DNA from: Procambarus clarkii
Taxonomy: Eukaryota; Arthropoda; Malacostraca; Decapoda; Cambaridae
DNA length: 64,000 bases
Assembly (NCBI RefSeq): GCF_040958095.1
Contig: NC_091181.1
Location: 25,789,214-25,853,213, forward strand
Direction: 5' to 3'
Part shown: positions 21,857 to 31,349 of the stretch, piece by piece
Layout of the letters: the number at the start of each line of letters is the position of its first letter
Numbering within the stretch: position 1 is the stretch's first letter
Made by a program: the position numbers and the translations under genes
Notes under the pieces: model-generated
What the model saw: the letters and a program-made list of their open reading frames with translations, nothing else
What the model was told of the DNA's origin: nothing
Databases searched by the model: none

Positions 21857-22241
21857 TCGTACCTAATAGCCAGAAAGCACTTCTCGGCCTACTATGCAAG
21901 GCCCGATTTGCCTAATAGGCCAAGTTTTCCTGAATTAATATATTTTCTCTAATTTTTTTCTTATGAAATGATAAAGCTACCCATTTCATTACGTATGAGG
22001 TCAATTTTTTTTTAATGGAGTTAAAATTAACGTAAATATATGATCGAACCTAATTAACCCTACCTAACCTAACCTAACTTATCTTTATAGGTTAGGTTAG
22101 GTTGGGTAGCCGAAAAAGTTAGGTTAGGTTAGGTTAGGTAGGTTAGGTAGTTGAAAAACAATTAATTCATGAAAACTTGGCTTAATAGGCAAATCGGGCC
22201 TTGCATAGTAGGCTGACAAGTGAGTTCTGGCTACTAGGTAC

Positions 22242-22243
<2 letters not shown>
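21857..22243. mobile_element. Fold-back MITE-1, copy A
   Basis: 387 bp with long inverted ends: TCGTACCTAATAGCCAG... and ...CTGGCTACTAGGTACGA, pairing for ~80 bp. The centre has CCTAA/TTAGG runs. Flanks are (TA)n on the right and TATATAT on the left, so a TA duplication would be invisible. No transposase. This is the copy in reverse orientation relative to B and C. Confidence 0.85.
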
Positions 22244-22244
<1 letters not shown>

Positions 22245-22332
<88 letters not shown>

Positions 22333-22334
22333 AT
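22245..22334. repeat. (TA)n array
   Basis: TA spacer between MITE-1 copy A and the solo LTR. Confidence 0.95.
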
Positions 22335-23011
22335 TGTGACGATAATCTCTTTCAAGAGAGATTGAGCCTGCTCTTCCCTACATAATTACGTCAAAATACA
22401 AGATACTATATACAAGATACGTTCACCAAGTATCGCCAAACGTTTTGCCCAGAGAGCAAAACGTACCCCAACACCTGGCCACCGCCGTAACCAGCTAACT
22501 GCTCATCCTCTGCCTGCCTGTTGCTGATTGGCTGGTGTCTCGTCGCGCCTGCCCTCCGCCACCACCACAAGTCGACGTCTGGGCTGCAGTGCGCCAGTCT
22601 CGTCAGAATATCTCAGTGCTCCATGCAGTTGACATCTCTCGCTGTGTAGACTAAGCCTTGGCTTTCGTGTAATAAGGGAGGTGGCAGCTCAAAGCCAGTA
22701 TTCCAGCACCCATTACATATTTTATTTTGCTATCACTGTAACTTACTTGTCTTAGCGTAACTTTTCATTTGCCAGTGATTATTCATGTTATTTTGTTTGT
22801 TGACTTGTCCTGCATATTTTATGAGATTGCCTTTATTCATATCTTGTTTTCTAGAGTAATTAAAATTTCATTGTTTATATACTTGTGTTTTGTGTGTCTT
22901 CCCATTACCTTACCACAGACGAAAGGACAAACTTTTCTCTTTTTTTTTTCGTGATGTGACGAGGCCCTGCCCCTAGCTTTTGAAACAGCCGAACACTAAC
23001 GCTTTACCGTC

Positions 23012-23014
<3 letters not shown>
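22335..23014 (+). mobile_element. Solo LTR (plus orientation) of the gypsy-type family
   Basis: Starts TGTGACGATAATCTC and ends CGCTTTACCGTCACA, the reverse complement arrangement of the 11652-17632 LTRs. It is more diverged than the solo LTR at 8977 (different mid-part), so it may be an older subfamily. Flanked by (TA)n on both sides. No internal region. Confidence 0.85.

Positions 23015-23085
<71 letters not shown>
23015..23085. repeat. (TA)n array
   Basis: TA spacer between the solo LTR and PLE copy 3. Confidence 0.95.
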
Positions 23086-23089
<4 letters not shown>

Positions 23090-23205
23090 TGACCGAAAAA
23101 GTAAGATTAATAATTCTAACACGAATTTTTTCAATATTTCTTATGTTTCTTTTTACTGTCGATGGTAATTGAAAAATCAATTCTCCAAAATTCATTTTTA
23201 TTTCT

Positions 23206-23261
23206 AGTCTGACGCGACGCCTGAACGCGTTTCGTAATTACCTATTACATTTTCAAAGACT
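23206..23261 (-). ncRNA. Hammerhead-like fold in PLE copy 3
   Basis: Minus strand has AGTCT, TTGAAAAT, GTAATAGGTAATTAC, GAAA, a stem III with GCG/CGC, GTC and AGACT in order. Stem III pairing is good; box 1 is degenerate as in the other copies. Confidence 0.4.
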
Positions 23262-23456
23262 TTAGTTTACACACACAACTGTAATCTGTAAATACGCCAT
23301 TTGCTTCCATATTTATACTCGCATTTGGGTGAGGTGATATGGTGCAACAGTTTTGGATGAGGTGAACAAACTTGTGACAAACACAAGACAGAACACGGAA
23401 CAATGGGAATTAATTGGATATATGAGAGCATAAGAATGGAAGTAACTGCAGAGGTC

Positions 23457-23852
23457 CTATTGGCCCATACTTCCTCTTGATGCTTCTATATTGGTACGGA
23501 GTCTTGAAGTGGATAGAATATAGTTGTGCGTTAATAGGCTGTTGATTGCTGGTGTTGACTTTTTGATGTGAAGTGCCTCGCAGATGTCGAGCCGCCTGCT
23601 ATCGCTGTATCTATCGATGATTTCTGTGTTGTTTGTTAAGACCTCTCTGGTGATGGTCTGGTTGTGGGAAGAGATTATATGTTCCTTAATGGAGCCCTGT
23701 TGCTTATGCATTGTTAATCGCCTGGAAGGAGATGTTGTCTTGCCTATATATTGAGTTCTTTGAGGCTTACAGTCCCTAAGTGGGCATTTAAAGGCATAGA
23801 CGACGTTGGTCTCCTTTAAGGCGTTCTGCTTTGTGTCTGGAGAGTTTTTCAT
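23457..23852 (-). pseudogene. PLE GIY-YIG endonuclease domain fragment
   Basis: 131 codons from MKNSPDTKQNALKET through the two GIY-YIG half motifs to the usual C terminus. The domain itself has no internal stop, but the RT is absent, so this is a remnant. Confidence 0.8.
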
Positions 23853-24093
23853 GAGTAGGTTGACCGTTTTTTATCGCCAAGATTTGATTCGAAATCATAT
23901 ACACAAGGCAGAAAATGAGATCAAAGACAACAAAACGCAACTACTTCACGCTACAAACCAATAGAGAAACAGCAACAACGACGAAAACCTCCATACTCGT
24001 ATCGAGCAACACCTCGACATCCTCACAGATCGACATCACCTCAGCACCGAAACCAGGATCATCAAGAAACTAACAACATTATATGGAGGACCT

Positions 24094-24480
24094 ATGGCGA
24101 TTCCACGACCAAGAGACGGCTTCCTGAACCTTGCAGGAATCAACCTCACTGAGGACCAAGTCACTCTCCTAAATCTGGGTATAAACTGTCACGTTATGTC
24201 CAGACCAAGTGAGATGGCCCGGAAAGTGGAGTTGGAGATTCTGTTGGACGACATATTCGACCTTGAGATGCAAAAGAAGGTCACCACCAAAGACACCTTA
24301 CAAGCAGAACTTATTGCAGGAGAAGGAAAGAATCGAGGCAACTACAGAAGCACCATACTGTCCCCCAAGCTCAAAGCGGCAGCTAAGAGCCTTCGTGAGA
24401 ACAAGGAGATAGTTGTCAAGAGAGGTGACAAGTCGCCAATATACGTCAGCTTAAAAAAGACGAATATCTGGCGAAAATGA
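24094..24480 (+). pseudogene. PLE N-terminal region
   Basis: 128 codons beginning MAIPRPRDGFLNLAGINLTE. The frame is open further upstream (IIKKLTTLYGG), so the true start is probably before 24061. The segment lies N-terminal to the RT fingers; I cannot name a domain. It ends by frameshift at 24478. Confidence 0.65.
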
Positions 24481-25337
24481 ACCTCATACTCTCTAACCAA
24501 ACTAAATTCCAAAGGGTAACGAAGGACACTACAGCCGAATTGAAAACTAAGGTAAACAGATTGATCGAAACTGTGAACGCCAAGAAATCCGGACTCCACC
24601 TGCCAAAGATTATTGGGGAATACAAACCTGGATATGCGTATGGAAATGTCAAGACTCGCAACCCTGGAAACCCACTTCGGCCAATCATCAGCCAGATACC
24701 AACACCCACGTACAGACTGGCGAAGGGACTCAACGGCTTGCTGACTCCTTATGTACCTTGTGCCATCAGCCTGAAGTCTCCAAAGGAATTTATTGACTTA
24801 CTGCGGGGAACACGGGCCACAGGGATAAGAGCCTTGTTGGACGTAGAATCTCTGTTTACCAACGTACCTGTGGATGAAACAATCGGGATGATAGCGGACA
24901 GAGTGTATAGTGATCCGGCCTGTACTCCTCTTGACATACCAGAAAACATTCTAAGGAAACTACTCCAAGCTTGTATTAAAGAGATACCCTTCTTGAGCCC
25001 AGATGGGCACATGTATAAGCAAGTAGATGGGGTCGCCATGGGTTCTCCCCTAGGTGTCCTGTTTGCGAACTTCTACATGGGTACCATCGAGCAGAAGGTG
25101 TTAGTTGACATGGACTTGAAACCTGCCATATACTGCAGGTATGTTGACGACATTTTTACACACGTACCTGATGTCAGACGTCTGCAGGAGCTGAAGAAGG
25201 CATTCAAGCGGAATTCTGTGTTGCGTTACGAGATGGAGAAGGATGGGAAGCTGCCCTTTCTAGATGTAACAGTCACGGAATCACGGAAAGGAGCGGAGGT
25301 TTCCACAGTGCAGTCTATACTAAGGAAACAAACATAG
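24477..25337 (+). pseudogene. PLE reverse transcriptase
   Basis: 286 codons covering most of the RT: NPLRPIISQIPTPTYRLAK, ALLDVESLFTNVPVDETIG (catalytic Asp), GVAMGSPLGVLFANFYMG and CRYVDDIFTHV (catalytic YVDD). It runs to LPFLDVTVTES, where an 8-bp duplication shifts the frame. The core motifs are intact, making this the best RT in the window. The ATG at 24477 is probably not the original start, because the N-terminal frame precedes it. Confidence 0.9.
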
Positions 25338-25339
25338 GA

Positions 25340-25552
25340 ATGTGCCTCAATGCCAACAGTGACTGCCCAGACAGGTACAAGAGGAGTGTTGTCAACGCTT
25401 ATGTCGACCGTGCTCTCAGCCACAGCTCAGGATGGAAGCAAGTCGATGAAGAACTCTGTAGGGTAAGGCAGGTCGTAGTCAACAACGGCTTCTCCAATGG
25501 TTTCGTTGAAGACATCATAAAAAGAATGGTGAAACGCCATGCAACCTCTTAA
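25340..25552 (+). pseudogene. PLE RT thumb/connector fragment
   Basis: Continues the PLE protein (MCLNANSDCPDRYKRSVVNA, SSGWKQVDEELCRVRQVVV) in a new frame and ends at a TAA where copy 2 reads on. Confidence 0.75.
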
Positions 25553-25696
25553 GAGTCAACTAACACAACACCTATACCCCCTATTAGACTATTTTACAGG
25601 AACTTCTTTTCGACAGCTCATAAAACGGAGGAAAGGGTCCTGAAAGATATTGTTGATAGGAACGTTATCCCTACAGACAAAAATCAGAAGATACAA

Positions 25697-26017
25697 TTGA
25701 CGATTTGCTATAAAACCAAAAAAACGGCCAATCTACTCATGAGAAACTCTCCAGACACAAAGCAGAACGCCTTAAAAGAGACCAACGTCGTCTATGCCTT
25801 CAAATGCCCACTTGGGGACTGTAAGCCCCAAACAACTTTGTATATAGGCAAGACAACAACATCTCTTTCCAGGCGATTAACAATGCATAAGCAACAGGGC
25901 TCCATTAAGAAACATATAATCTCTTCCCACAACCAGACCATCACCAGAGAAGTCTTAACAAACAACACAGAAATCATCGATAGATACAGCGATAGCAGGC
26001 GGCTTGACATCTGCTAG
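25697..26017 (+). pseudogene. PLE GIY-YIG endonuclease fragment
   Basis: 106 codons with VVYAFKCP, TLYIGKTT and SLSRRL. It ends at a TAG (DIC-stop) about 40 codons before the family C terminus, so it is nonsense-mutated. Confidence 0.8.
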
Positions 26018-26363
26018 GCACTACACATCAAAAAGTCAACACCAGCAATCAACAGCCAATTAATGCACAACTATATTCTACCCACTTCAAGACTCCGTAC
26101 CAATATAGAAGCATCAAGAGGAAGTATGGGCCAATAGGACCTCTGCAGTTACTTCCATTCTTATGCTCTCATATATCCAATTAATACCCATTGTTCCGTG
26201 TTCTGTCTTGTGTTTGTCACAAGTTTGTTCATCTCATCCAAAACTGTTGCACCATATCACCTCACCCAAATGCGAGTATATAAGACGGATAAGCTGTTTA
26301 GTGTTAGCATAAGTAAAACTCTGTTTAGTGTTTTCAGGTTACAGTCGTATGTGTGTAAACTAA

Positions 26364-26419
26364 AGTCTTTGAAAATGTAACAAGTTATTACGAAACGCGT
26401 TCAAGCGTCGCGTCAGACT
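26364..26419 (+). ncRNA. Hammerhead-like fold in PLE copy 4
   Basis: AGTCT at 26364-26368 pairs with AGACT at 26415-26419. Between them are TTGAAAAT, a weak stem II (GTAACAAGTTATTAC), GAAA, and stem III (CGCG...CGCG) followed by TC, the expected cleavage position. Confidence 0.4.
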
Positions 26420-26540
26420 AGAAATAAAAATGAATTTTGGAGAATTGATTTTTTAATTACCATCGACAGTAAAAAGAAACATAAGAAATATTGAGAAAAT
26501 TCGTGTTAGAATTATTAATCTTACTTTTTCGGTCATATTT

Positions 26541-26544
<4 letters not shown>

Positions 26545-26626
<82 letters not shown>
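26545..26626. repeat. (TA)n array
   Basis: TA spacer between PLE copy 4 and MITE-1 copy B. Confidence 0.95.
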
Positions 26627-26627
<1 letters not shown>

Positions 26628-26629
<2 letters not shown>

Positions 26630-27009
26630 GTACCAAGTAGCCAGAACACACTTCTCAGCCTACTATGCAAGGCCCGATTTGCCTAATAAGCCAAGTTTTC
26701 ATGAATTCATTGTTTTTCGACTACCTAACCTACCTAACCTAACCTAACCTAACTTTTTCTGCTACCTAACCTAACCTAACCTATGAAGATAGGTTAGGTT
26801 AGGCTAGGCAGGGTTGGTTAGGTTCGGTCATATATCTACGTTAATTTTAACTCCAATAAAAAAAATTGACCTCATATATAATGAAATGGGTAGCTTTATC
26901 ATTTCATAAGAAAAATATTAGAGAAAATATATTCAGGAAAACTTGGCTTATTAGGCAATTCGGGCCTTGCATAGTAGGCTGAGAAGTGCGTTCTGGCTAC
27001 TAGGTACGA
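26628..27009. mobile_element. Fold-back MITE-1, copy B
   Basis: 382 bp, TCGTACCAAGTAGCCAG...CTGGCTACTAGGTACGA, with ~80-bp inverted ends and (CCTAA)n/(TTAGG)n in the middle. (TA)n lies on both sides. Confidence 0.88.
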
Positions 27010-27029
27010 CATATATATATATATATATA

Positions 27030-27294
27030 TGCACACAATATCAGAGCAGTACAGCACAAGAGAGGCGTGAAGAACGGGGTGTGTGGGGGCGGACAGGTGT
27101 GAAGGCAACAGAGGGCGTCCGCCATATAGAGTTATCAGGGTATAATGGACCGTAATTGGTTGTGAGCGTGTGGCCCTCTGTCTCCCTGCCAGGGCTCACC
27201 TAAACCTACTCACCTAACGTTGCTGGTTATTGCCACCTGCAGAGCTTTATATAAATAAACCATCATTTATTTATTTTTAGGAGGATTTTCTTGA
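27030..27294. other. No gene seen
   Basis: Unassigned sequence between a short (TA)n and the next SINE. Confidence 0.4.
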
Positions 27295-27545
27295 ATTTAT
27301 CTTGAGATGATTTCGGGGCTTAGTCTCCCCGCGGCCCGGTCTTCGACCAGACCTCCTTTTTCTTACTCATCCCCAGGAAGCAGCCCGTAGCAGCTGTCTA
27401 ACTCCCAGGTACCTATTTACTGCTGGATGAACAGGGCCATCAGGCTGAATGAAACTGCCCATTTGTTTCTGCCTCCACCGGGGATCGAACCCGGAACCTC
27501 AGGACTACGAATCCGAAGCACTGTTCACTCAGCTGTCAGGCCTGA
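27295..27545 (-). mobile_element. tRNA-derived core SINE, tail T1, different head
   Basis: On the minus strand the head GCCTGACAGCTGAGTGAACAG precedes the B box GGTTCGATCCCCGG, the shared core (with a GGATGAACAGGG variant), then T1 (AAGCCCCGAAATCATCTCAA). The head differs from H1 and H2. Confidence 0.8.
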
Positions 27546-27689
27546 AGGGGGGGGGGGAGGCACCATTCTGACCCTTAAGGCATGGCTATTCCATGACGTT
27601 TTCTGATTGCAATTTGGCAATTGTTACAGATGATCTTAGATCAGTTATGACGGTATGCGCCGAGGTCTATACCTTTGCTTTTAAGGTAG

Positions 27690-27760
27690 GGCAAAGGCAA
27701 AGGGCAAAGGCAAAGGCAAAGGGCAAAAGCAAAGGGCTTTGCTTTTGCCCTTTGGTTGCC
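27690..27760. repeat. Short (GGCAAA)n repeat, inverted at its end
   Basis: GGGCAAAGGCAAAGGCAAAG words followed by TTTGCTTTTGCCC, giving a short hairpin at about 27725-27758. Confidence 0.75.
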
Positions 27761-27764
27761 AGCC

Positions 27765-28320
27765 GGCAAGGATGACCGAACCAAGACTGACCAAAAAGGC
27801 TTGGTCACATACTGCCGGTGAGGGATATGCATATGCTGGAGGTCCCAGGATGTGACTGGTGAAAGCATATGCTTGACTGTTCCCGTCCCCCTGGAGCAAG
27901 GCATTCCAGTCAGTAGCGTCAAGCTGTGAGCGGAGTGCTGGCCAGTTCCCTCTGTCCCAGACCCAGGCAGTTGGAGCAGACTCTTCAGCTGGACCTGTCG
28001 GGATGGCCAGTGTAGTAAAGAGAGCCTGCAGCAGGTGGTGTGAAGACCCAACATATCCCAGAGGTCAGCAGTGAACTATGCTTGCAGGAAGGTCAGTCAC
28101 GACAAGGTCGAGGGACGAGCCTGACATGTGGGAGGGAAAGTTCACAACATTGTCAAGGTTGACGACAGCTGAGAGTTCATCACAACCCCTCTGTATGTGA
28201 CACTGGTTGAGGTCACCAACAGTTATAATGTGCTGACAGTTAAGCTGACATTAGCAGGGAATCTAGGTTGTTCATCAGGAAGGGGATTGGGGAAGCTCCC
28301 TGCCAGTGAGGTCTCTATAT
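27765..28320 (-). pseudogene. LINE endonuclease-domain fragment (APE type)
   Basis: On the minus strand the segments read GDLNQCHIQRGCDEL, SSLDLVVTDLPAS, and a GSSHHLL block in the place of the usual GSSDH, followed by a linker with WDRGNWPALRSQLDATDW. This is the order seen at the C-terminal end of APE-type endonucleases of CR1/jockey-like LINEs. The active-site His context is degraded and stops are present. Confidence 0.65.
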
Positions 28321-28334
28321 TGCTCATAAGAGTG

Positions 28335-28336
<2 letters not shown>

Positions 28337-28402
<66 letters not shown>
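28337..28402. repeat. (TA)n array
   Basis: TA repeat directly before the 5' end of RT-associated element copy 2. Confidence 0.95.
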
Positions 28403-28405
<3 letters not shown>

Positions 28406-29248
28406 ATTATAGAGCTAACAAAACAACACAAACAGTCCGGCTGGGACCACCCTCTAGTGGAAAAAGTAGCTGATGCCATGCTCAGCGTCGCAACATCAGA
28501 CAAGGAGAAAGCCTGCCTCAGAGCAGTGCGTGCCCCCCATGCAGTAGACTTCCTCCTGGCAGTACCCATGTCAGCAATGGGCACGCGCCTAGATCCAGAA
28601 TCCCTTCGTGTAGCAGTGGCCCTCCGCCTTGGTGCCCCAGTTCACACTGAATACAAGTGTATTTGCAACAGGGTGGAAGCAGATCAATACGGACTGCATG
28701 GGTTGCATTGCGGAAGCACAAAGGGCTGGCATGCAAGACACAACGAGGTCAATGACATCATCAAGAGAAGCCTCGTCTCAGCTGGGTGCCCAGCGGAGAG
28801 AGAACCTCGCATCCTAGGGGTCCAAAACCCGGATTTCCCCGCACTTCGCCCTGATGGCATCACCATATACTCATGGAAGGAGGGTAGACAGTTGGTGTGG
28901 GACTACACATGTGTATCCACCCTGGCTGACACCTATGTACACTTCGGAGCTGATCAAGCAGGTGGGGCGGCCAACCACAGGGAAACAGCAAAATCACTCA
29001 AGTACAGGCGACTGGAAGGTCAATACCTCTTTGTTCCCATAGCGTCTGAGACGCATGGCCCCTGGGGCAAGAGTGCCTTGGGATTTCTCAAGGAATTGGG
29101 TTCCAAGCTCATTGACGTCACCAGAGACCCAAGGGCTTCCAGTTTTTTGTTTCAGCGCCTCAGTGTGGCGATCCAGAGGGGAAATGCTTGCTGCGTCCTC
29201 GGTTCCTGTCCGGAAGCGGAGGAGCTTCAAGAGATCCATAACCTTTAG
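28403..29248 (+). pseudogene. C-terminal nuclease-like domain of an RT-type protein (N-terminally truncated)
   Basis: At least 263 codons, open from 28403; numbering from the GTG at 28457. Cys/His residues lie around 68-95 (CIC, HGLHC, WHARH), then RPDG (~131-134), LVWDYT (~146-151), AGGAANHRETAKS, FVPIASETHGPWG with a conserved-looking Glu (~198), and FQRLSVAIQRGNA near the end. RPDG, WD-T and the later Glu/Lys pattern resemble a PD-(D/E)XK nuclease fold following a zinc-binding segment. That assignment is inference. I recall this block downstream of RT domains in invertebrate retroelements; no RT is present here. There is no internal stop, unlike most coding remnants in this window. Confidence 0.6.
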
Positions 29249-29437
29249 GCATTTGTCTTGTATGTTTTGTAACCTTTAAATACACAATAAAGCAAAAAAA
29301 AAAAAAGGAAGGGGGTGGTAGGAGAAAAACACACAGAAACTGTATTGGAGGGGACCTACATTCCCTCCAATGCGTTATGTGTGGTTTCCTCCGAGGCTAT
29401 GGGTCCCCCTTCTTCCAGCCAGAGGTGGTACTCCCTT

Positions 29438-29440
<3 letters not shown>
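28403..29440 (+). mobile_element. RT-associated element copy 2, between two (TA)n arrays
   Basis: The element begins in an open frame at the (TA)n (no start codon, so it is 5'-truncated), ends coding at 29248, and has AATAAAG and A12 near 29287-29305. About 140 bp after the A-run are also shared with copy 1, ending GGTACTCCCTTCCC at the next (TA)n. The A-run is therefore internal to the repeat unit rather than its end. Confidence 0.75.
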
Positions 29441-29514
<74 letters not shown>

Positions 29515-29525
29515 TATATAAATAT
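29441..29525. repeat. (TA)n array
   Basis: TA repeats with minor AAATATATATAAATATA variation at the right edge. Confidence 0.95.
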
Positions 29526-29721
29526 AGGTCAGTAACAAAATATGTCGTGTGAAATGTGAAACAACAAGAAATGTGTCAGGTAAACTTTATGAAAACATTA
29601 CAAAACTAGCCATTAACCCACTAACCTGCTGGAGATTTCAACAGGACAGAAGAGAGCAAACCAAGATAACCTCAGAAGAGATGAATTATAACAAGCTATT
29701 TAAAAAAAAAAATTAGAAATT

Positions 29722-29815
29722 GGCTCCTTCATATCAATGTTTCCAGATGATGCAAAACTAACGAGAAGAGTCGGGTCAGCGTTCGAGGCGCAGCAAGCGG
29801 ATATGGACACATGTG
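29722..29815 (+). pseudogene. LINE RT catalytic-box fragment
   Basis: Reads SMFPDDAKLTRRVGS, the FADDAK box with Ala changed to Pro. Only ~30 codons remain. Confidence 0.65.
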
Positions 29816-29856
29816 GCGGGGAGGTGATACTGTGATCCATGTTGTGGTATACTCAG

Positions 29857-29890
29857 TGTAAACCCACCACTGTTCTGTGGTGGGTTTACA
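29857..29890. repeat. Perfect 14-bp hairpin
   Basis: TGTAAACCCACCAC, a 6-base loop TGTTCT, and the exact complement GTGGTGGGTTTACA. Confidence 0.85.
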
Positions 29891-29919
29891 CCCACAGGTT
29901 TACAGGGCTGCGGTCTTAC

Positions 29920-30130
29920 CAAATCAAATCAAATCAAATGTTTATTTAGGTAAAGTACGTACATACAAGGTACGTACTTTACCTAAATGAAACAAGGATT
30001 TTGATGAATGTTATAGATAGAGCTAGAACATACAATGCTATCTCCTATACCTACAGACATAGAACTAAGCAAGCCCTCGGGGGGGGCTGGGTCATGACCC
30101 AGCCCCCAGGGAGAGTAATCCCACATATTA
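29920..30130. repeat. Interspersed repeat shared with 38900-39055
   Basis: Both copies start with CAAAT-type pentamers, then GTTTATT-AGGTAAAGTAC, TACATACAAGGT and GAGCTAG-ACATACAATGC. In this copy GGTAAAGTACGTAC is followed within 7 bp by its reverse complement. It has no coding and no clear ends. Confidence 0.6.
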
Positions 30131-30227
30131 ACCTGTTACTGGAATAACTAACCCCCCCCCCCCTCCCTCAACACTGGAGACAAGGAATAAATAGTATTAT
30201 ATTTTATTAGTAACAGTACCCCTGTGT

Positions 30228-30467
30228 CCATATCTTGAGATGATTTCGGGGCTTTAGTGTCCCCGCGGCCCGGTCCTCGACCAGGCCTCCACCCCCAGGA
30301 AGCAGCCCGTGACAGCTGACTAACACCCAGGTACCTATTTACTGCTAGGTAACAGGGGCATTCAGGGTGAAAGAATCTTTTCCCATTTGTTTCTGCCTCG
30401 TGCGGGAATCGAACCCGCGCCACAGAATTAAGAGTCCTGCGCGCTATCCACCAGGCTACAAGGCCCC
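30228..30467 (-). mobile_element. tRNA-derived core SINE, head H2 + tail T1
   Basis: Minus strand: GGCCTTGTAGCCTGGTGG head, B box GGTTCGATTCCCGC, core, then T1 (GACACTAAAGCCCCGAAATC). It has the same head as the SINE at 52354 but the other tail type. Confidence 0.85.
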
Positions 30468-31131
30468 ATGACAACAAAAACGGCACATTTACGTTATTTA
30501 CGTTAATTTTATTATTGACATTTACGTTAATGCTCTGTATCCCACCCGGACAAAGATGTCGGCTCATAAAGAATATAATCAGTCATGCCGAAAAACCTCT
30601 GAAGTACAATTGGAATGTTCTTAAACTTGTTCTAAATGTATTCAATGTGCTCTAAACTCACTCCCACAGAGACAACAAGAGTGGAGCACGTCTAGATTTG
30701 TACACAACAATAATAGTTATTAAAGTAGATCGGTGGCCAAGACTTAAAGAATATATATAGAAGGACCTTTTAGAGGCAGTTTTCTAAGAGTAAACACAAC
30801 GTGACCGCTCTCTAGCCAGTCCAGTCCCCAACTGAATTCGTGTTCCCACGGTGCCTCAGAGTAGCCCAAATGATCATACAGTAACAATCTACTCTGACTC
30901 ATTTGACCACCAATCTCTCATCTATTGACATATATAATGTATCCTTCTGGATGTTTATTAATTTACTAAATTTACATATTATCTTATCTTTAAACTAGCC
31001 AGGAGCATACATGGCAATAATTATACATCTGGCAGCAATACAGGCTCAACTGCCACCAGACTCAATGTATTCACTTTATCTGCTTGCAACATATCCTGCT
31101 TCACTTCTAAGACCACTATGGACATAACAAC
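30468..31131. other. No gene seen
   Basis: AT-rich unassigned sequence without a domain-bearing frame. Confidence 0.4.
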
Positions 31132-31145
31132 ACACTCCAGAAGTG

Positions 31146-31334
31146 ATGACCAGACCACACACTAGAAATTGAAGAGACGACGACGTTTCGGTCCGTCCTG
31201 GACCATTCTCAAGTCGATTGTCACAATCGACTTGAGAATGGTCCAGGACGGACCGAAACGTCGTCGTCTCTTCAATTTCTAGTGTGTGGTCTGGTCATCA
31301 TACTTCAGCCACGTTATTGTGACTCATCGCCTGC
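31146..31334 (+). mobile_element. Palindromic retroposon, copy 1 (189 bp) with 14-bp target duplication
   Basis: ACACTCCAGAAGTG occurs at 31132-31145 and 31335-31348, flanking an element that starts TGACCAGACCACACACTAG, folds back on itself exactly (arms ~72 bp meeting at ...GATTGTCACAATC...) and ends with an unpaired tail CAGCCACGTTATTGTGACTC-ATCGCCTGC. The long duplication points to target-primed retroposition rather than a DNA transposon. Confidence 0.9.
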
Positions 31335-31349
31335 ACACTCCAGAAGTGT

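Larger units (their letters stand above)
23086..23860 (-). mobile_element. PLE copy 3, 3' fragment, head-to-head with copy 4
   Basis: Holds the PLE 3' UTR and the GIY-YIG region only. The minus-strand frame 23852-23457 reads VVYAFKCP, TQYIGKTT and SPSRRL and ends near SMGQ-stop. Homology ends at about 23860 (GGTTGACCGTTTTTTATC) and copy 4 starts ~10 bp later on the other strand. The pair is thus a long inverted repeat with (TA)n at both outer ends. Confidence 0.9.
23870..26543 (+). mobile_element. PLE copy 4, longest copy in the window (~2.67 kb)
   Basis: Contains an N-terminal region, the full RT span, connector, GIY-YIG domain, 3' UTR with hammerhead-like fold, and the conserved AT-rich 3' end before (TA)n. 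The frame is broken at ~24475 (shift), ~25295-25340 (small duplication ACGGAATC plus shift), 25550 (stop) and 26015 (TAG). Confidence 0.92.

Noticed and set aside
31146..31334. Helitron or ordinary fold-back DNA transposon
   Set aside because: Helitrons make no target duplication, and a 14-bp duplication with an asymmetric tail does not fit a terminal-inverted-repeat transposon.
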